Numbered from the stretch's first letter, positions 1 through 11,899 are shown. The stretch is 64,000 bases of DNA from Siphonodentalium dalli (GCA_032622095.1 CP136064.1:194031948-194095947); one strand, 5' to 3'. The notes: generated by a model not told the origin, from the letters alone. Made by a program: numbers and translations.

Positions 1-273
1 TTTTGATATGCTGAAATGTGTTTTTTGTGTTTTATGAAATTTTTGGAGAAAAAATTAAATAGATTTTCTTGAGAACCATGAAAAAAACTTTAGGGGTAGG
101 GGGGGGGGGGGGGGGTAGGGAAATCTAGGGTCGGTAGGGAAACCCAAACCACAAATATTTTTGTCTTTGGCCTTATGATTGTACTAATTGAAATAGATTG
201 ATGATTAATATTAATTGATTAGTTAAAAGAGCAGACATATTTTCTTGTTGTGTAGGTGATGTGCTTATTTGGT
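1..273. other. No gene seen; poly-G tract
   Basis: AT-rich DNA with a run of about 17 G at 99-115 (after TAGGGGTA). No coding signal was recognised. Confidence 0.6.
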
Positions 274-556
274 TTACCCTTGATATATTAAATGGATTCT
301 TCCACTCCATAATAAAAGTGCACACTGGAATGATCTATTATTCATTTGGAGGGATGCTAATGATATATGAGTAGATGACAGCCAGATAGAATGACAATAC
401 AAGTGCAGAAGAATTTATATTCTCTGGTGTGAAATGTTTAAATAATAAGTTCAACAAACGACCTATGGTCGTTTGATAGTTCGTCTGTTGAACTTATTAT
501 TTGAATATTTCCTAAGGGAACTACCCATTAATGAGTATTTAGTTTAGAAAGGATTA
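274..556 (+). repeat. Family I MITE, copy 1
   Basis: The left end reads TTTACCCTTGATATATTAAA and the right end AGTTTAGAAAGGATTAA, which are degraded inverted repeats. Inside is a hairpin around 442-505 (AATAAGTTCAACAAACGACC and its complement). Family I recurs at 1580, 6621, 23302, 40034 and 43283. Better copies carry TTAACCCTTTCTATACTAAA ends. Confidence 0.7.
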
Positions 557-667
557 AGGTGGCAGAAAATAATATACAACCACCAAACGAGCTCTGAAAA
601 TCTTATAGATAACTTGTTATTAACTACCCCTTTCCCTGCAGTAAATCTTGTCTCAATATCTGAGTTA

Positions 668-1579
668 TTAGTCGAATTTTTTAAAAACTCGACTTATGGT
701 TTGGCGAGGGACGGTTGGCGGGGTGGGCGGCGGGGTGGGCGGGTGGACCTAAAGAATGCCTTATAACTTTACCATTTGTGAGCGGATTCAAAAATATTTT
801 GGTATGGCAGTTGCTCCCAATGACTATTTACTACCTGTAGAAAATGGGTCACGTCCGAACTTTTTTATAAGAGTTATCCATCTTAGATGGTTTTTAGTTA
901 AGTTTTTCACCGATAGCGCGATAATTAACTCACGCAAATATTAACCAATTTGGCAATTTCAACAATAATTGGTAAATGAGACTCTTGCAACAATATCTCG
1001 GACGAGTTCGAAAACCATGTTTGTCCGAATTTTTTTTCCGGAGTTATGGGTCTTAGTTTGTCTATTTTTAGCAAATTTATCACCGTTAGCGCGATAACTC
1101 GATGAAATATTAACCGATTTCAACAATATATGGTATATGAGTCTTCTGCAACAATATCTCGGACGAGTTCGAAAACCAGGTTTGTCCGAATTTTGTTCGC
1201 GGAGTTATGGGTCTTAGTTTGTCTATTTTTAGCAATTTTATCACCGTTAGCGCGATAACTCGATGAGATATTAACCGATTTCAATAATATTTGGTATATG
1301 AGTCTCCTGCAACAATATCTCAGACGAGTTCGAAAATCGGGTTTGTCCAAATTTTTTTCGCGGAGTTATGGGTCTTAGTTTGTCTATTTTTAGCAATTTT
1401 ATCACCGTTAATGCGATCTCAATGAAATATTAACGGATTCAATTGATATTTGGTATATAGGTCTATTGCAATAATATACCACCGTCCAACTTTTTTTCCC
1501 GGAGTTGTGCACCTTATTGGCAGATGTTTGGTTCGACTGCCAAAAACTCGACAAAAGCATCTTTGATGCGTACCCCTTG
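668..1579 (+). mobile_element. Family F Helitron-like element, copy 1
   Basis: It starts TTAGTCGA and a 5' hairpin (GTCGA...ACTCGAC at 671-692), followed by a GGCGGGGTGGGCGG-type tract. The core is about 3.5 tandem units of ~125 bp containing GTTAGCGCGATAACTC and GGACGAGTTCGAAAACC. It ends GCATC-TTT-GATGC then GTACCCCTTG, before a T. A 3' hairpin about 10 nt from the end is the hallmark of Helitron-type elements. No protein is encoded, so it is non-autonomous. Copy 2 is at 17458-18724. Confidence 0.7.
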
Positions 1580-1914
1580 TTTACCCTTTCTTTACTAAAT
1601 AGATTCTCCCGCTCAGTTAAAAATATAAACATTGGAATGGTCTATTATCCATTTGGAGGGGTGTTTGGTGCTGAGTTAAAAATATTAACATTGGAATGGT
1701 CTATTATTCATTTGGAGGGTTGTTTGGGGGAAATGAGCAGACGACAGATGTACGGAAAGATAATACAAGTGCAGAACAATTCCTATTCATTTGTGGGGAA
1801 TGTTCAGATAATAAGTTAAAGAAATGACCTACATGTATGGTCGTTTGTCAAACTAATTATCTGAGCATTTCCTAAGGGAACTACTCATTAGTGAGTATTT
1901 AGTAAAGAGCAGGG
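1580..1914 (+). repeat. Family I MITE, copy 2, with internal duplication
   Basis: It abuts the end of the family F element. The left end is TTTACCCTTTCTTTACTAAA and the right end AGTAAAGAGCAGGG. A segment of about 55 bp (AACATTGGAATGGTCTATTA and flanks) is tandemly repeated at 1614-1720. The usual AATAAGTT...CAAACTAATTATCTGA hairpin follows. Confidence 0.65.
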
Positions 1915-2121
1915 TAAATTTTCTGATCTTCCAAAAAATAATAGGAAACATGCCAGCTCACTTCCTATTTGACTGAGTTGTTTGGCACACCCCAGACAGT
2001 ACACCATATTGTGTTTGGCACACCCTAGACAGTACAGCATATTTTCACGGGACTGTTTCAAAACTGTTCAAACAGATCAGCCTTTATCTGCAAACTTTAA
2101 AAATCACACCAGACTTGAGGG

Positions 2122-2401
2122 TTAAGGGGGACTGTGCACTAAATCCTGCCATTTATGCAAAACACACTCATTTACTTTATGAACGATGTAAAACAACATG
2201 GTAAATATAATGAAAATGAGTTTATGGCTCGAGTCATTAACTCATTTTCATTATAATTACATGTACCTGTTGTTTACATCATTTATAGTGTATTGTGCAC
2301 TCACCATGACTCAAATTAATTCATTTGATGCATATATTCTGTTGAGTATAAAAGGAGATGGTCCCACAAATGGCCGGATTTTGTGTACAGTCCCCCTTTA
2401 A
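2122..2401. repeat. Family N MITE, TTAA-flanked palindrome
   Basis: Ends are TTAAGGGGGACTGTGCACTA and, inverted, TAGTGTACAGTCCCCC-type sequence closing in TTTAA. The middle is a second inverted repeat (AATGAAAATGAGTT / AACTCATTTTCATT, 2207-2258). It is about 280 bp long and non-coding. Its right end and 3' flank reappear inside the satellite array at 4392-4556. Confidence 0.7.
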
Positions 2402-2559
2402 ACTTAAGTACACATGGTCTTTTCATAAAAAAAACATCAAAGGAATTATATCCTGTATTAAAAGGAAGATGTTAAACAGGATATCACCACATCTCATTTT
2501 TCATGTTTCATTGAAGATATGATGAGATCCTGTTTCACCTGTCCTAATCAATACAAATA

Positions 2560-2766
2560 CAGTAATGCCCTAAATAATCGACTCAATTTAACCACAGCAG
2601 AATTATTGGTAACTTTTCAGAATTTAGTTGGAAATATGGCTTGTTGCTATTCATCGGAAAGCTCTCAGATCCGATGAATGGCAATAAGCCATATTTCCGA
2701 CTAAATCCTGAAAAGTTACCCGTAATTCTGATGTGGTTATGGAGTTGATTATTTAGGGCATTACTG
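2560..2766. repeat. Family A palindromic MITE, copy 1
   Basis: The element is a nearly complete ~207 bp palindrome bounded by CAGTAATGCCCTAAATAATC and its complement, with TA on both sides (TA target duplication). Arms carry ACCACAGCAGAATTATTGGT and AAATATGGCTTGTTGC. TA targeting and a TIR beginning CAGT suggest mobilisation by a Tc1/mariner-type transposase. This is the commonest family in the window. Confidence 0.85.
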
Positions 2767-2789
2767 TACATGTATAACTCCCACTTATT

Positions 2790-5230
2790 AGCTCAACTTA
2801 CTTTGTAAGTTTGAGCTATTGCCATGGGTTGGCGTCCGTCGTCGTGTGTCTGTGTGTGCGTGTGTCGTCAACAATTTCCTTTGGCGCGGGCTACAGGTTG
2901 TACCTATGGTCTGATCTTTATGAAATTTGTCATGAATGTTGACATTGACATGTAGATGGAAACGGGTCAATTTGGGTTCATTCGGCCAAAAAACATGGCC
3001 GCTGGTGGCCATCTTGGATTTCAAAATTAAATCCATTGGCGGGGTCTACAGGTCGTACTGTTCTTCTGATCACCATGAAATTTGTCATGGATGTTAATAT
3101 TGACATGTAGATGGGAACAAGACATTTTGGGGTCGTTCGGCCAAAAAACATGGCCGCCAGCAGCCATCTTTGATTTTACTCTTTGCATGACTAAATCCTT
3201 CGGCGCGGGCTACAGGTCGTAGCTTTGGTCGGATCTTCATGAAATTTGTCATGGATGTTAATATTGACATGTAGATGGTAACGAGTTATTTTGGGGTCGT
3301 TCGGCCAAAAAACATGGCCGCCAGCAGCCATCTTGGATTTTACTCTTTGAATGACTAAATCCTTTGGCGCGGGCTACAGGTCGTAACTTTGGTCAAATCT
3401 TCATAAAATTTGTCATGAATTTTGACATTGACATGTAGATGGGAATGAGTCATTTTGGGGTCATTCGGCCAAAAAACATGGCCGCTGGTGGCCATCTTGG
3501 ATTTCAAAATTAAATCCATTGGCGCGGGCTACAGGTCGTACTATTCGTTTGATCATCATGAAATTTGTCATGGATGTTAATATTGACATGTAGATGGGAA
3601 CGAGTCATTTTGGGGTCGTTTGGCCAAAACACATGGCCATCAGCAGCCATCTTGGATTTTACTCTTTGCATGACTAAATCCTTTGGCGCGCGCTACAGGT
3701 CGTAGCTTTGGTTGGATCTTCATGAAATTTGTCATGGATGTTAACAATGACATGTAGATGGGAAAGAGTCCTTTTGGGGTCATTCGGCCAAAAAACATGG
3801 CCACCAGCAGCCATCTTGGATTTTACTCTTTGCATGACTAAATCCTTTGGCGCGGGCTACAGGTCGTACCTTTGGTCTGATCTTTATGAAATTTGTCATG
3901 AATGTTAATATTGACATGTAGATGAGAACGAGTTATTTTGGGGTCGTTTGGCCAAAAAACATGGCCACCAGCAGCCATCTTGGATTTTACTCTTTGCATG
4001 ACTAAATCCTTTGGCGCGCGCTACAGGTCGTAGCTTTGGTTGGATCTTCATGAAATTTGTCATGGATGTTAAGAATGACATGTAGATGGGAAAGAGTCCT
4101 TTTGGGGTCATACGGCCAAAAAACATGGCCGCCAGCAGCCATCTTGGATTTTACTCTTTGCATGACTAAATCCTTTGGCGCGGGCTACAGGTCGTACCTT
4201 TGGTCTGATCTTTATGAAATTTGTCATGAATGTTAATATTGACATGTAGATGGGAACGAGTTATTTTGGGGTCATTCGGCCAAAAAAACATGGCTGCCAG
4301 CAGCCATCTTGGATTTTACTCTTTGCATGACTAAATCCTTTGGCGTGGGCCACAGGTCGTAGCTTTGGTCGGATCTTCATAAAATTTTGTGTATGGTCCC
4401 ACAAATGGCCGGATTTAGTGTACAGTCCCCCTTTAAACTTAAGTACACATGGTCTTTTCATAAAAAAACATCAAAGGAATTATATCCTGTAAAGGAAGAT
4501 GTTAAACAGCTAGGATATCCTCATTTTAAGAATACACCACATCTCATTTTTCATTGACATGTAGATGGGAACGAGTCATTTTGGGGTCATTTGGCCAAAA
4601 AACATGGCCGCCAGCAGACATCTTGGATTTTACTCTTTGCATGACTAAATCCTTTGGCGCGGGCTACAGGTTGTAGCTTTGGTCGGATCTTCATGAAATT
4701 TGTCATGGATGTTAACAATGACATGTAGATGGGAACGAGACCTTTTGGAGTCATTTGGCCAAAAATCATGGCCACCAGCAGCCATCTTGGATTTTACTCT
4801 TTGCATGACTAAATCCTTTGGCACAGGCTACAAGTCGTATCTTTGGTCAGATCATAATGAGATTTGTCATGGATGTTAACAATGACATGTAGATGGGAAA
4901 CGGGTCATTTTGAGGTCATTCGCCCAAAAAATATGGCCGGCAGCAGTATTTTACTCTTTACATGACTAAATCCTTTCACATAGGGTACTGGTCGTATCTT
5001 TTGTCGGATCATCATGAAATTTGTCATGGATGTTAACAATGACATGTAGATGGGAACGAGTCCTTTAGGGGTCATTCGGCCAAAAAACATGGCCACCAGC
5101 AGCCATCTTGGATTTTACTCTTTGCATAACTAGGCCTTTCAACTTTCCACATTCCTAATCACTCCATTGACTGTAACACATGAAATTATTCCCTTTCGAA
5201 GTTGAGCTACAGTGTCATTGACACTTTCAT
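2790..5230 (+). mobile_element. Family D satellite-core element, copy 1
   Basis: The 5' end is a hairpin, AGCTCAACTTACTTTG/TAAGTTTGAGCT, followed by a GTCCGTCGTCGTGTGTCTG microsatellite-like tract. The core is about 14 tandem units of ~160 bp (GGCGCGGGCTACAGGTCGTA ... TTGTCATGGATGTTAA ... CATGGCCGCCAGCAGCCATC). The 3' end is AGTTGAGCTACAGTGTCATTGACACTTTCAT, given here in pieces: AGTTGAGCTAC, then the hairpin AGTGTCATTGACACT, then TTCAT. The microsatellite plus ~160 bp core resembles bivalve pearl-type elements. Short frames in it merely repeat the unit. Other copies: 28129-29822 (-), 31046-32919 (+), 35769-36647 (+, degraded). Confidence 0.8.
4392..4556 (+). repeat. Copy of 2358-2520 inserted in the D array
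   Basis: About 160 bp interrupting one satellite unit matches the right end of the family N MITE and its unique 3' flank (GGTCCCACAAATGGCCGGAT, then ACTTAAGTACACATGGTCTT, then ACACCACATCTCATTTTTCA). It replaces the AAATTTGTCATGGATGTTAA part of the unit, after which the array resumes at TGACATGTAGATGGGAACGA. Confidence 0.8.
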
Positions 5231-5626
5231 CTACTGGTTCCTATTTCCGTTTGGTTGATGATACAATAAAACCTCTCCAAACCGAACACTCTATAATCCC
5301 TCTCCACAAGAACAATATGTCCAGTCCTGTACTTATATACCTGTGATTACCTGTGATCTTCGGTATTTATTAAGCCTAGAGGCTTTTATTGACCTCCTCA
5401 TTAGTGTCCAATACATAATATAACTATCTGTGGTGTTCTAGTCAACGTGCTTGTATTTGCAGTGCATTAAAAACGCTTTTTGGGGTTTTCATTTAAATCA
5501 TACAAAAAGCATTTGGCCGAATCGGATCGAAATGCGATTCTATACCCAAATCGAATTTGAAAATCAAATCGAAAAAATAATGAAAGAACAACAGGGCCCT
5601 AGTTCACAGTTATTTTGTAATTGATC
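5231..5626. other. No gene seen; hAT-like end fragment
   Basis: At about 5500-5600 lie GAATCGGATCGAAATGCGAT and CAAATCGAATTTG, ending ACAGGGCCCTAG. This resembles the right end of the element at 45004-45735. Nothing else was recognised. Confidence 0.4.
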
Positions 5627-6010
5627 CAAGCCTTGTAATTAGTGTGTCTGTCATTTGCAGGCTAGGATGACTAAATTCACCCTCTAGGGACCTCATTCTG
5701 CTTAGGCTTCATCTTCCGGGAAGTATCTATAGTCTCAAATTAACATTGTTTTTAGTTACTATTTCACTTCTGTTCAGTTTCTATATCCCCTAATTTGTAG
5801 AAAATTAAATGCTTTATCGAGGTGACTAATAGGTAAACATTACCAACTTCAACTGGGGAACTTCAATCTGATCCCAGGTCTCCTATAGTTGAGGCCTAAG
5901 CAGAATGAGGTTCCCAGAGAGTGAATTTGATGATGTGTGAGATAGTATCACTAAAGTAACCCTCTGGGAACCTCATTCTGCAAATGACAGACACACTTTT
6001 TCAAGGCTTG
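5627..6010. mobile_element. Family B MITE, copy 1, with 8 bp target duplication
   Basis: TIRs are CAAGCCTTGTAATTAGTGTG and, inverted, CACACTTTTTCAAGGCTTG. Direct repeats AATTGATC flank both sides. Subterminal GCAGAATGAGGTTCCCAGAG modules occur in both orientations. An 8 bp duplication is characteristic of hAT-type integration. It carries no coding sequence. Confidence 0.85.
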
Positions 6011-6620
6011 AATTGATCAAATAAGATGCTATATTTGTAGCCACTCGGGGGAATTTTTACTCTAACAAAAGTAATAATCACTAGCATTGAAGGGGTTAAT
6101 ATTTATGTCTATAAATACTAGGACAAAACAAGTGAGAGGTTAATAGGTCCAAATCCTGACCAATACAGGAAAATTGTAAATATTATTGGACAACACACAC
6201 ACTATTTAATTAGTCCAAATCATGGCCAATACAGGAATTATCATTCCAAGTTTGGACAACCCACGCACTATTTAATAGCCTTTCTTCAACATCCTGCATT
6301 TTCTTGTTTACTTAATGTCTTATTCCACAAATCAGATGGCTTCAGGATGTGATCAGAAGTGATTAAACTGGTCATTCATTTTTACAGGTGTGACCTTATT
6401 TTCTCATGCATAAATCTTGCCTCACTGAGAAAGTATTATGACCTGTTTCATTCAATTGAATATACGGTTTAATATCCTTCTGAGTGAACTTTAATAATGA
6501 TCATAAAAAAACTTACAGAAGATGGGACACTCGCTATGAGATTCGATTATACCATGTAAGTACTGTATACTAAAACTGTTGGAGATCCAAGGAGCAGATT
6601 CATATGTTTTTCAGATATTT
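6011..6620. other. No gene seen
   Basis: AT-rich DNA with a weak tandem duplication: TTAATAGGTCCAAATCCTGA (6139) and TTAATTAGTCCAAATCATGG (6206), each followed by CCAATACAGGAA. No coding exon was recognised. Confidence 0.5.
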
Positions 6621-6856
6621 TTAAACCATTTCTTTACTAAATACTCATTGACGAGTAGTTCCCTTAGGAAATGTTTGTTGAACTTATCTGAACATTTCCC
6701 ACCAAAGCATTTGAATCCTTTCTTCACCTAGTTATTAGTTTTTTGTCTGTCTCTCATCTGCTTTTATTACCTGACATTCCGCCATATGAATAATAGAACA
6801 TTCCAATGTATACTGTTATAACTGGGTGGGAGAATCCATTTAGTATAGAAAGGGTT
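6621..6856 (-). repeat. Family I MITE, copy 3
   Basis: Inverted relative to copy 1: it begins TTAAACCATTTCTTTACTAA and ends ATCCATTTAGTATAGAAAGG plus GTTA. Internal AACTTATCTGAACATTTCC and CATTCCAATGTATAC match the other copies. Confidence 0.7.
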
Positions 6857-6884
6857 AGTCATTGTTACTTGTCTGCTGCAGTCT

Positions 6885-7134
6885 TTAACCCTTCATGGGA
6901 GCTGAGCTGGTGCAGCATTAAAGATCATGTGCCAGTGCAATTCTCTTATATATGTGAGCCTCCCATAGGGAGCTTCGCATATATAAACGAATGCGCTGGC
7001 TTACAAGCCGTCGTTAGGCCAATGCTTTCTCTTATATATGCGAGGCTGCCTAAGAGAGACTCACATATATAAGAGAATGCATTGGCACAGGGTTTTCGCA
7101 AAATTTAAGGAAGCTCCAGTCATGAAAGGGTTAA
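6885..7134. repeat. Family C MITE, copy 1
   Basis: TTAA on both sides; ends CCCTTCATGGGAGCT and, inverted, AGCTCCAGTCATGAAAGGG. Between them are two successive hairpins, each with the stem TTCTCTTATATATGYGAG. A TTAA target and CCCTTT ends are typical of piggyBac-type transposition. Non-coding. Confidence 0.85.
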
Positions 7135-9098
7135 TGCTAACTACAGTATGACATTTTTGTGTTTCACTGACATTTAAATAAATTGCTATGGAATTATTCA
7201 TGGTCTTCGTTTGGAAAGAGAACTTAGTGGTCTCACTACTGGCAAATAGTTTCCTGCCAAGGGCATGGATTGTTATAGTCTGTGATTGGATGATGGGCAA
7301 AGTTAGACGTTTTCAACCTAAACCTCCAATATTTCAATATAATGGTAGATCCAATATTCGAACCCATGTTCAGACTGATCCGCTTCCCAACTCTCAGTGA
7401 AAGGGCTTCCTTTTATGTTTAAGGATGTTCCCCGTAGCCGCAGTCGTTAGGTGGTGGATACGTTCTTTTTAGTCTGGGCTAGACGAGGTTGGCATGGGTT
7501 CGCCAACATGGGCGAAAATTGGGACTGATTTTCAAGCTTGATCTGAGTTGAGGGACATCTCAATGTGCCATTCTGATCGACACATGGTCATTTTTATGGG
7601 AAATGAGAATTTGTTCACACTCACTAAATCAAGCACATTTGAAGCAATGATCACTCATACTGAGTCCCTGCCTCCATGTCTCTGATATGCATGTATCTTT
7701 AAAAATGTATACATCTCGCTTGGGATTTCATAAATACCTGATTATGCTTATAGCTAGGTGTGTTATCGATGTGATCACTGTGAGCAACGTAGAGTTCAAA
7801 CAGCCAACCGATATAAGCCAAGCCATATGTTCGTGTTTGAACAATCAAATGAACATTTACGTGTGAAGAATCTATTATCAGATAAATCTATAAAGAATCT
7901 TGAGATAAATGTTATAAACCCTAACCTCAGATGTCTTATGATTGCTTCATTCGTTTTCAATTGATTCTACTGACACCCTGGAGCTATGGACATTTTCTTG
8001 ATCATGGAAACTGAAGTCACACACGATGAGCATGGTTACGATGTGAATTAGGATGTTAATTACCTTTTCACACTTGACGCACATTTTGAAATCAAATATT
8101 GTGAAGGCTGTCAACCAATTGCGATGTCCTTAACTAAACATCACTTCTCATCTTATTAAACAGTAGTGTGCTATAAGCTCTTATTTGCTTAACATTACTA
8201 TAGTGATGTTTATTTCAAAAAGAACTCTTGCTGTAACAGTGGATATAAATTTGTCTATCATTTTGATTGAAAATAATCATTCTGATGTTTGGAGCTAATA
8301 ATAATAACTTGGTTGGCAGGAATTTATCATTTATTAATAACCACTACCTCAGGTATGTTTACAAAATTAATTTACATATTATTAAAAGCTTAATACATGT
8401 ATAACGGCAGATATATGTAACAAATTAATGACGAGTTACACGTGCTTCTGATCTCTTCCGTAAACATTGCATATTGCAGGAAATGACATGTAATAAAATG
8501 TTGAGGACAGTTGTGTACTAATGGAGTTTTTAATGCATTATGTTGATATAAAGAATTGCTAGCAGTTTGAAATGATGTGGAACATTCTGGTAGATGGGGA
8601 GGTTTGCATCATTTAACCTTTTTTTTTTTTTTAAAGATTCTACCACCCAGTGTAGAAGTATTGATTCATATCACTTTCTTTCATTCATATGGAGAAATAT
8701 TAAGGAAATATAAGCAGACAACAGATAAGGCCAATATATAAAAGAACTGTGTTTCTGGTGACCCGCCAGCCCCTATTCCGGCACCCACGACCATTTTCAA
8801 ATCAATGATTTTGCAAAATTAGTACACATCTGATTTTATTTTCTGTGTAAACCGATTCATTTCCGTGTAAAATGGACACATCAGTGATATGATATCACAT
8901 GTACTGTTAAACCGGAAATTATACCACACTTCAATTAGGTCACAGCCAAATCAAACTTATTTTTTCATGTTTTATTCAATAAAACAATAAATCGCACTAC
9001 ATGTATATTCTAATATTACTAAAAATATATGGATATTGAGAAAAGAAATACACAAAATTTCTACAGAAAAGAAAGTAGATATACACAATATATATAGA
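7135..9098. other. No gene recognised; dispersed repeat at 7506-7695
   Basis: Mostly unique AT-rich sequence. 7506-7695 is similar to 21265-21440 (GAAATGAGAATTTGT, CAAGCACATTTGA, ACTGAGTCC). A fragment of family I-like sequence lies near 8640-8730. Short open frames at 7188 and 7758 show no family resemblance. Confidence 0.5.
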
Positions 9099-9264
9099 GA
9101 ATACCTACAGGTTTTATTTGAATACCAAAATATCTCATGAGTGCATGTCTGGAGGGAAATATTGCATTTTCACGAGCGGCTACAAGCTACGAGTGAAAAT
9201 TTTATATTTCTTTCCAGACAATGAGTTATTTCAGGTATTCAAAAAAAAAAACTGTAGGTATTCT
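9099..9264. repeat. Imperfect hairpin repeat
   Basis: AGAATACCTACAGGTTTTAT and TTTGAATACC at the left pair with GGTATTCAAA and CTGTAGGTATTCT at the right. The centre pairs TGAAAATTTT with GCATTTTCACG-type sequence. It looks like a small foldback element. Confidence 0.55.
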
Positions 9265-10003
9265 TTTTATTATATGCGGCTTATTTAGGCTCAAAGTTGC
9301 TAAGTTAAGTCTTAATTAATTAAATCATTAACTGTACTCAATTAAAGAGCACACGTGTCAGTTATTATACAAAGATGAATGTACCTTGGCGTAATGTTAA
9401 ATGTCACATGCTGCGACTCAAACATGGAATTGTCGATTGATCACGCGCGTTTTAAATTCATCGCTTTTGATTGGCTGGTGGACAGTGTGCACACAATGAT
9501 CACTCGATCAATCTTGGCAGCTCGTGTTAGTTTCAAGACCTACAGTGAAATAAAGCTATCCAGAGTGAAATAACGGCATTATATTTCACTGTGGCTTCTA
9601 AGAGATAAATACAACGATCTACTTTTCGGTAATTTCCGCTATTTTATAGGCAAGCATATAATAAAAAGTATTACCAATATTGTACGTTAATTATTATCCA
9701 CCTGTTATATTTTGGCCTGTTACTTTGACCTGTTTTGTTAATTCTGATTTCACCTTAGTGCACTAGTGCAATCTTGATAGGGATGTGCGCCACAAATGAT
9801 GTCATGAATAACAACCCAATTCGTAACGCAACATTTAAATTTAACCTCTTATCATGTTAAGTAGATGGAGCATGGAGATCAAAGAAAAATGCTGGTGTGT
9901 GAAAAATACTGAACCACATGCATGTGAAGGAGATTAACTTGATCGCACTTGTTTATTATGCTGCAAGATATAACTTGAGTCTGGTCACTCTCATACCGTG
10001 ATA
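9265..10003. other. No gene seen
   Basis: AT-rich DNA. A 64-codon open frame at 9379 has no recognisable features. No repeat family was identified. Confidence 0.5.
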
Positions 10004-10256
10004 CAGTAATGCCAGAACTAATAGACTCCTTAACCACAGCAGAATTATGGGTAATTTTTCAGGATTTAGTCGGAAATATGGCTTGTTACCATTCATCGGA
10101 AAGCTCTCACTGAGAGCTTTCTGATGATTGGCAACAAGCCATATTTCCCCACAGAGCTTCCCGATGAATGGCAACAAGCTATATTTCCGACTAAATCCTG
10201 AAAAAATACCCATAATTCTGCTGTGGTTAAGAAGTTGATTATTTAGGGCATTACTG
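10004..10256. repeat. Family A palindromic MITE, copy 2
   Basis: CAGTAATGCC...GGCATTACTG ends. It is longer than other copies because the central arm segment (GAGCTTTCYGATGAATGGCA to GCCATATTTCC) is repeated twice in succession at 10108-10190. Confidence 0.8.
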
Positions 10257-10363
10257 TCCATTGTACCACAACAAACTCAATGCAATAATCTTCTCTTTGT
10301 GACAAATCCTTTGTGTCACACTTCCTATGGCTCAAAACAGAAACCTTTCATACTATTAATTAA

Positions 10364-10617
10364 CAAGCCTTGAAATAGTGTGTCTGTCATTTGCAGAATG
10401 AGGTCCCCTGAGGGTGAATTTAGTGATGCTACCCCACATAGCAGGCTAGCATCACCAAATTCACCCTCTGGGGACCTCATTCTGCTGAGGTGTAAGCAGA
10501 ATGAGGTCCCCAGAGGGTGAATTTAGTGATGCTAGCCCACTATGCGGGGTAGCATCACTAAATTCACCCTCTGGGGACCTCATTCTGCAAATGACAGACA
10601 CACTGTTTCAAGGCTTG
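10364..10617. mobile_element. Family B MITE, copy 2
   Basis: CAAGCCTTGAAATAGTGTGT at the left and CACTGTTTCAAGGCTTG at the right. It contains two back-to-back GCAGAATGAGGTCCCCAGAG modules, each a hairpin with GCATCACTAAATTCACCCTC. ACTATTAA occurs both 4 bp before the left end and directly after the right end, compatible with an 8 bp duplication. Confidence 0.8.
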
Positions 10618-11135
10618 ACTATTAACGTAGATAGGCCTGAACTTATTGAACTCAGCTAATATTAATTGTCTTCACCAGACTGCACCAAATCATGGCATAA
10701 ATCGCTCGCACATTCATATCATTGTGCAGCACAAATAAATACTTGCATGTTCTGGGGCCAATCCACCAGCATATATAAGCCCTAATGACATTCCCATTAC
10801 ATATATTCAGCCATCCGTAGTCACAGATGTAGGTCAATTAACAGGGGTAATTGCCATGGCATCTTATTTACATCATTTATTAGATGTAAGTAGGAAAGTT
10901 TGTCTGAACTCGGTCAGGTAACAGACCATGCAAATCACAGTACACGGGTTCTCAATTAAGCATTCATTTCTATTAAATTCTTATATCTCGTTTTAAGCTT
11001 TGTATAATCTGTACATAATGTATATGCAATAATGCAGAGAAAATGTCAAAACATTTTCAACTGATGTCAATACTTAGTCGAAAACGTATTTTGTAAATTA
11101 TTGTTTACGTCACTTTTGATACAGTTCTCTCCATA
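10618..11135. other. No gene seen
   Basis: AT-rich, no repeat family recognised, and no convincing splice-bounded open frame. Confidence 0.5.
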
Positions 11136-11776
11136 GACCATTTTTCAGATAACCATTTTGACTGTTGCATGCTGGGACAGAAAGTATCCAAACAAAGCCA
11201 CGTGCTTTACGGCCGCATGCATTTACTATGGGGGATTTAGGGTGGGTCTATAAAACTAATTATAACTTTGGTATCTGTCGTAGTTTACAGGAGAAATTTT
11301 AAACATATATCAGGGACATGTACCCCTTCTAGAATGTTCAAAAACATTTCCAGTTGCTTGTCGTATTTTAATTGATTTTATACGATGAGATATTTAGAAA
11401 ATTCAGAAAATATATTCTCTGAAAATTTGGTGTAAAAATTCCCAATAGAACGACTTTTATCAGGCGTTTACTATAAAACCGCAAAATATTGAGAAATTAG
11501 TGCAATTTTCTGAATTTTCGCATTATCTCATCGCATAAAATCAATTAAAATACGACAAGCAACTGGAAATGTTTTTGAACATTCTAGAAGGGGTACATGT
11601 CCCTGATATATGTTTTAAATTTCTCGCGTAAACTATGACAGATACCAAAGTTATAATTAGTTTTATAGACCCACCCTAAATCCCCCATAGTAAATGCATG
11701 CGGCCGTAAAGCACGTGGCTTTGTTTGGATACTTTCTGGCCCACAATGCATCATTCTCGCTATCTGTAAAATGGTC
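11136..11776. mobile_element. Large foldback element, TA-flanked
   Basis: Arms of about 285 bp (11136-11420 and 11503-11776) are near-perfect inverted copies around an ~80 bp centre. Ends are TA|GACCATTTTTCAG and CTGTAAAATGGTC|TA. Inner landmarks such as GCCACGTGCTTTACGGCCGC and GACATGTACCCCTTCTAGAA occur in both arms. It encodes nothing. The TA flanks suggest a Tc1/mariner-type target. Confidence 0.8.
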
Positions 11777-11899
11777 TATATGTGTGTCCATAGTTTTGAT
11801 CCTCTTTTCTTTTGTTTTCGAAACAGGCATAAACATTGGTGCTTGGTGAAGATAAAACATTTCTATGTGTAATCATACCATGTACGGTACACATATTGC

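Noticed and set aside
3905-5096. Repeated minus-strand frames [10 protein letters not shown]-like
   Set aside because: Translations of the family D unit, interrupted and diverged between units.
2788-5220. Regularly spaced repeats resembling a CRISPR array
   Set aside because: The ~160 bp units are contiguous satellite units without unique spacers, in animal DNA.
10652-10837. Possible short gene on the minus strand
   Set aside because: Compositionally like the surrounding AT-rich DNA and without splice or family support.
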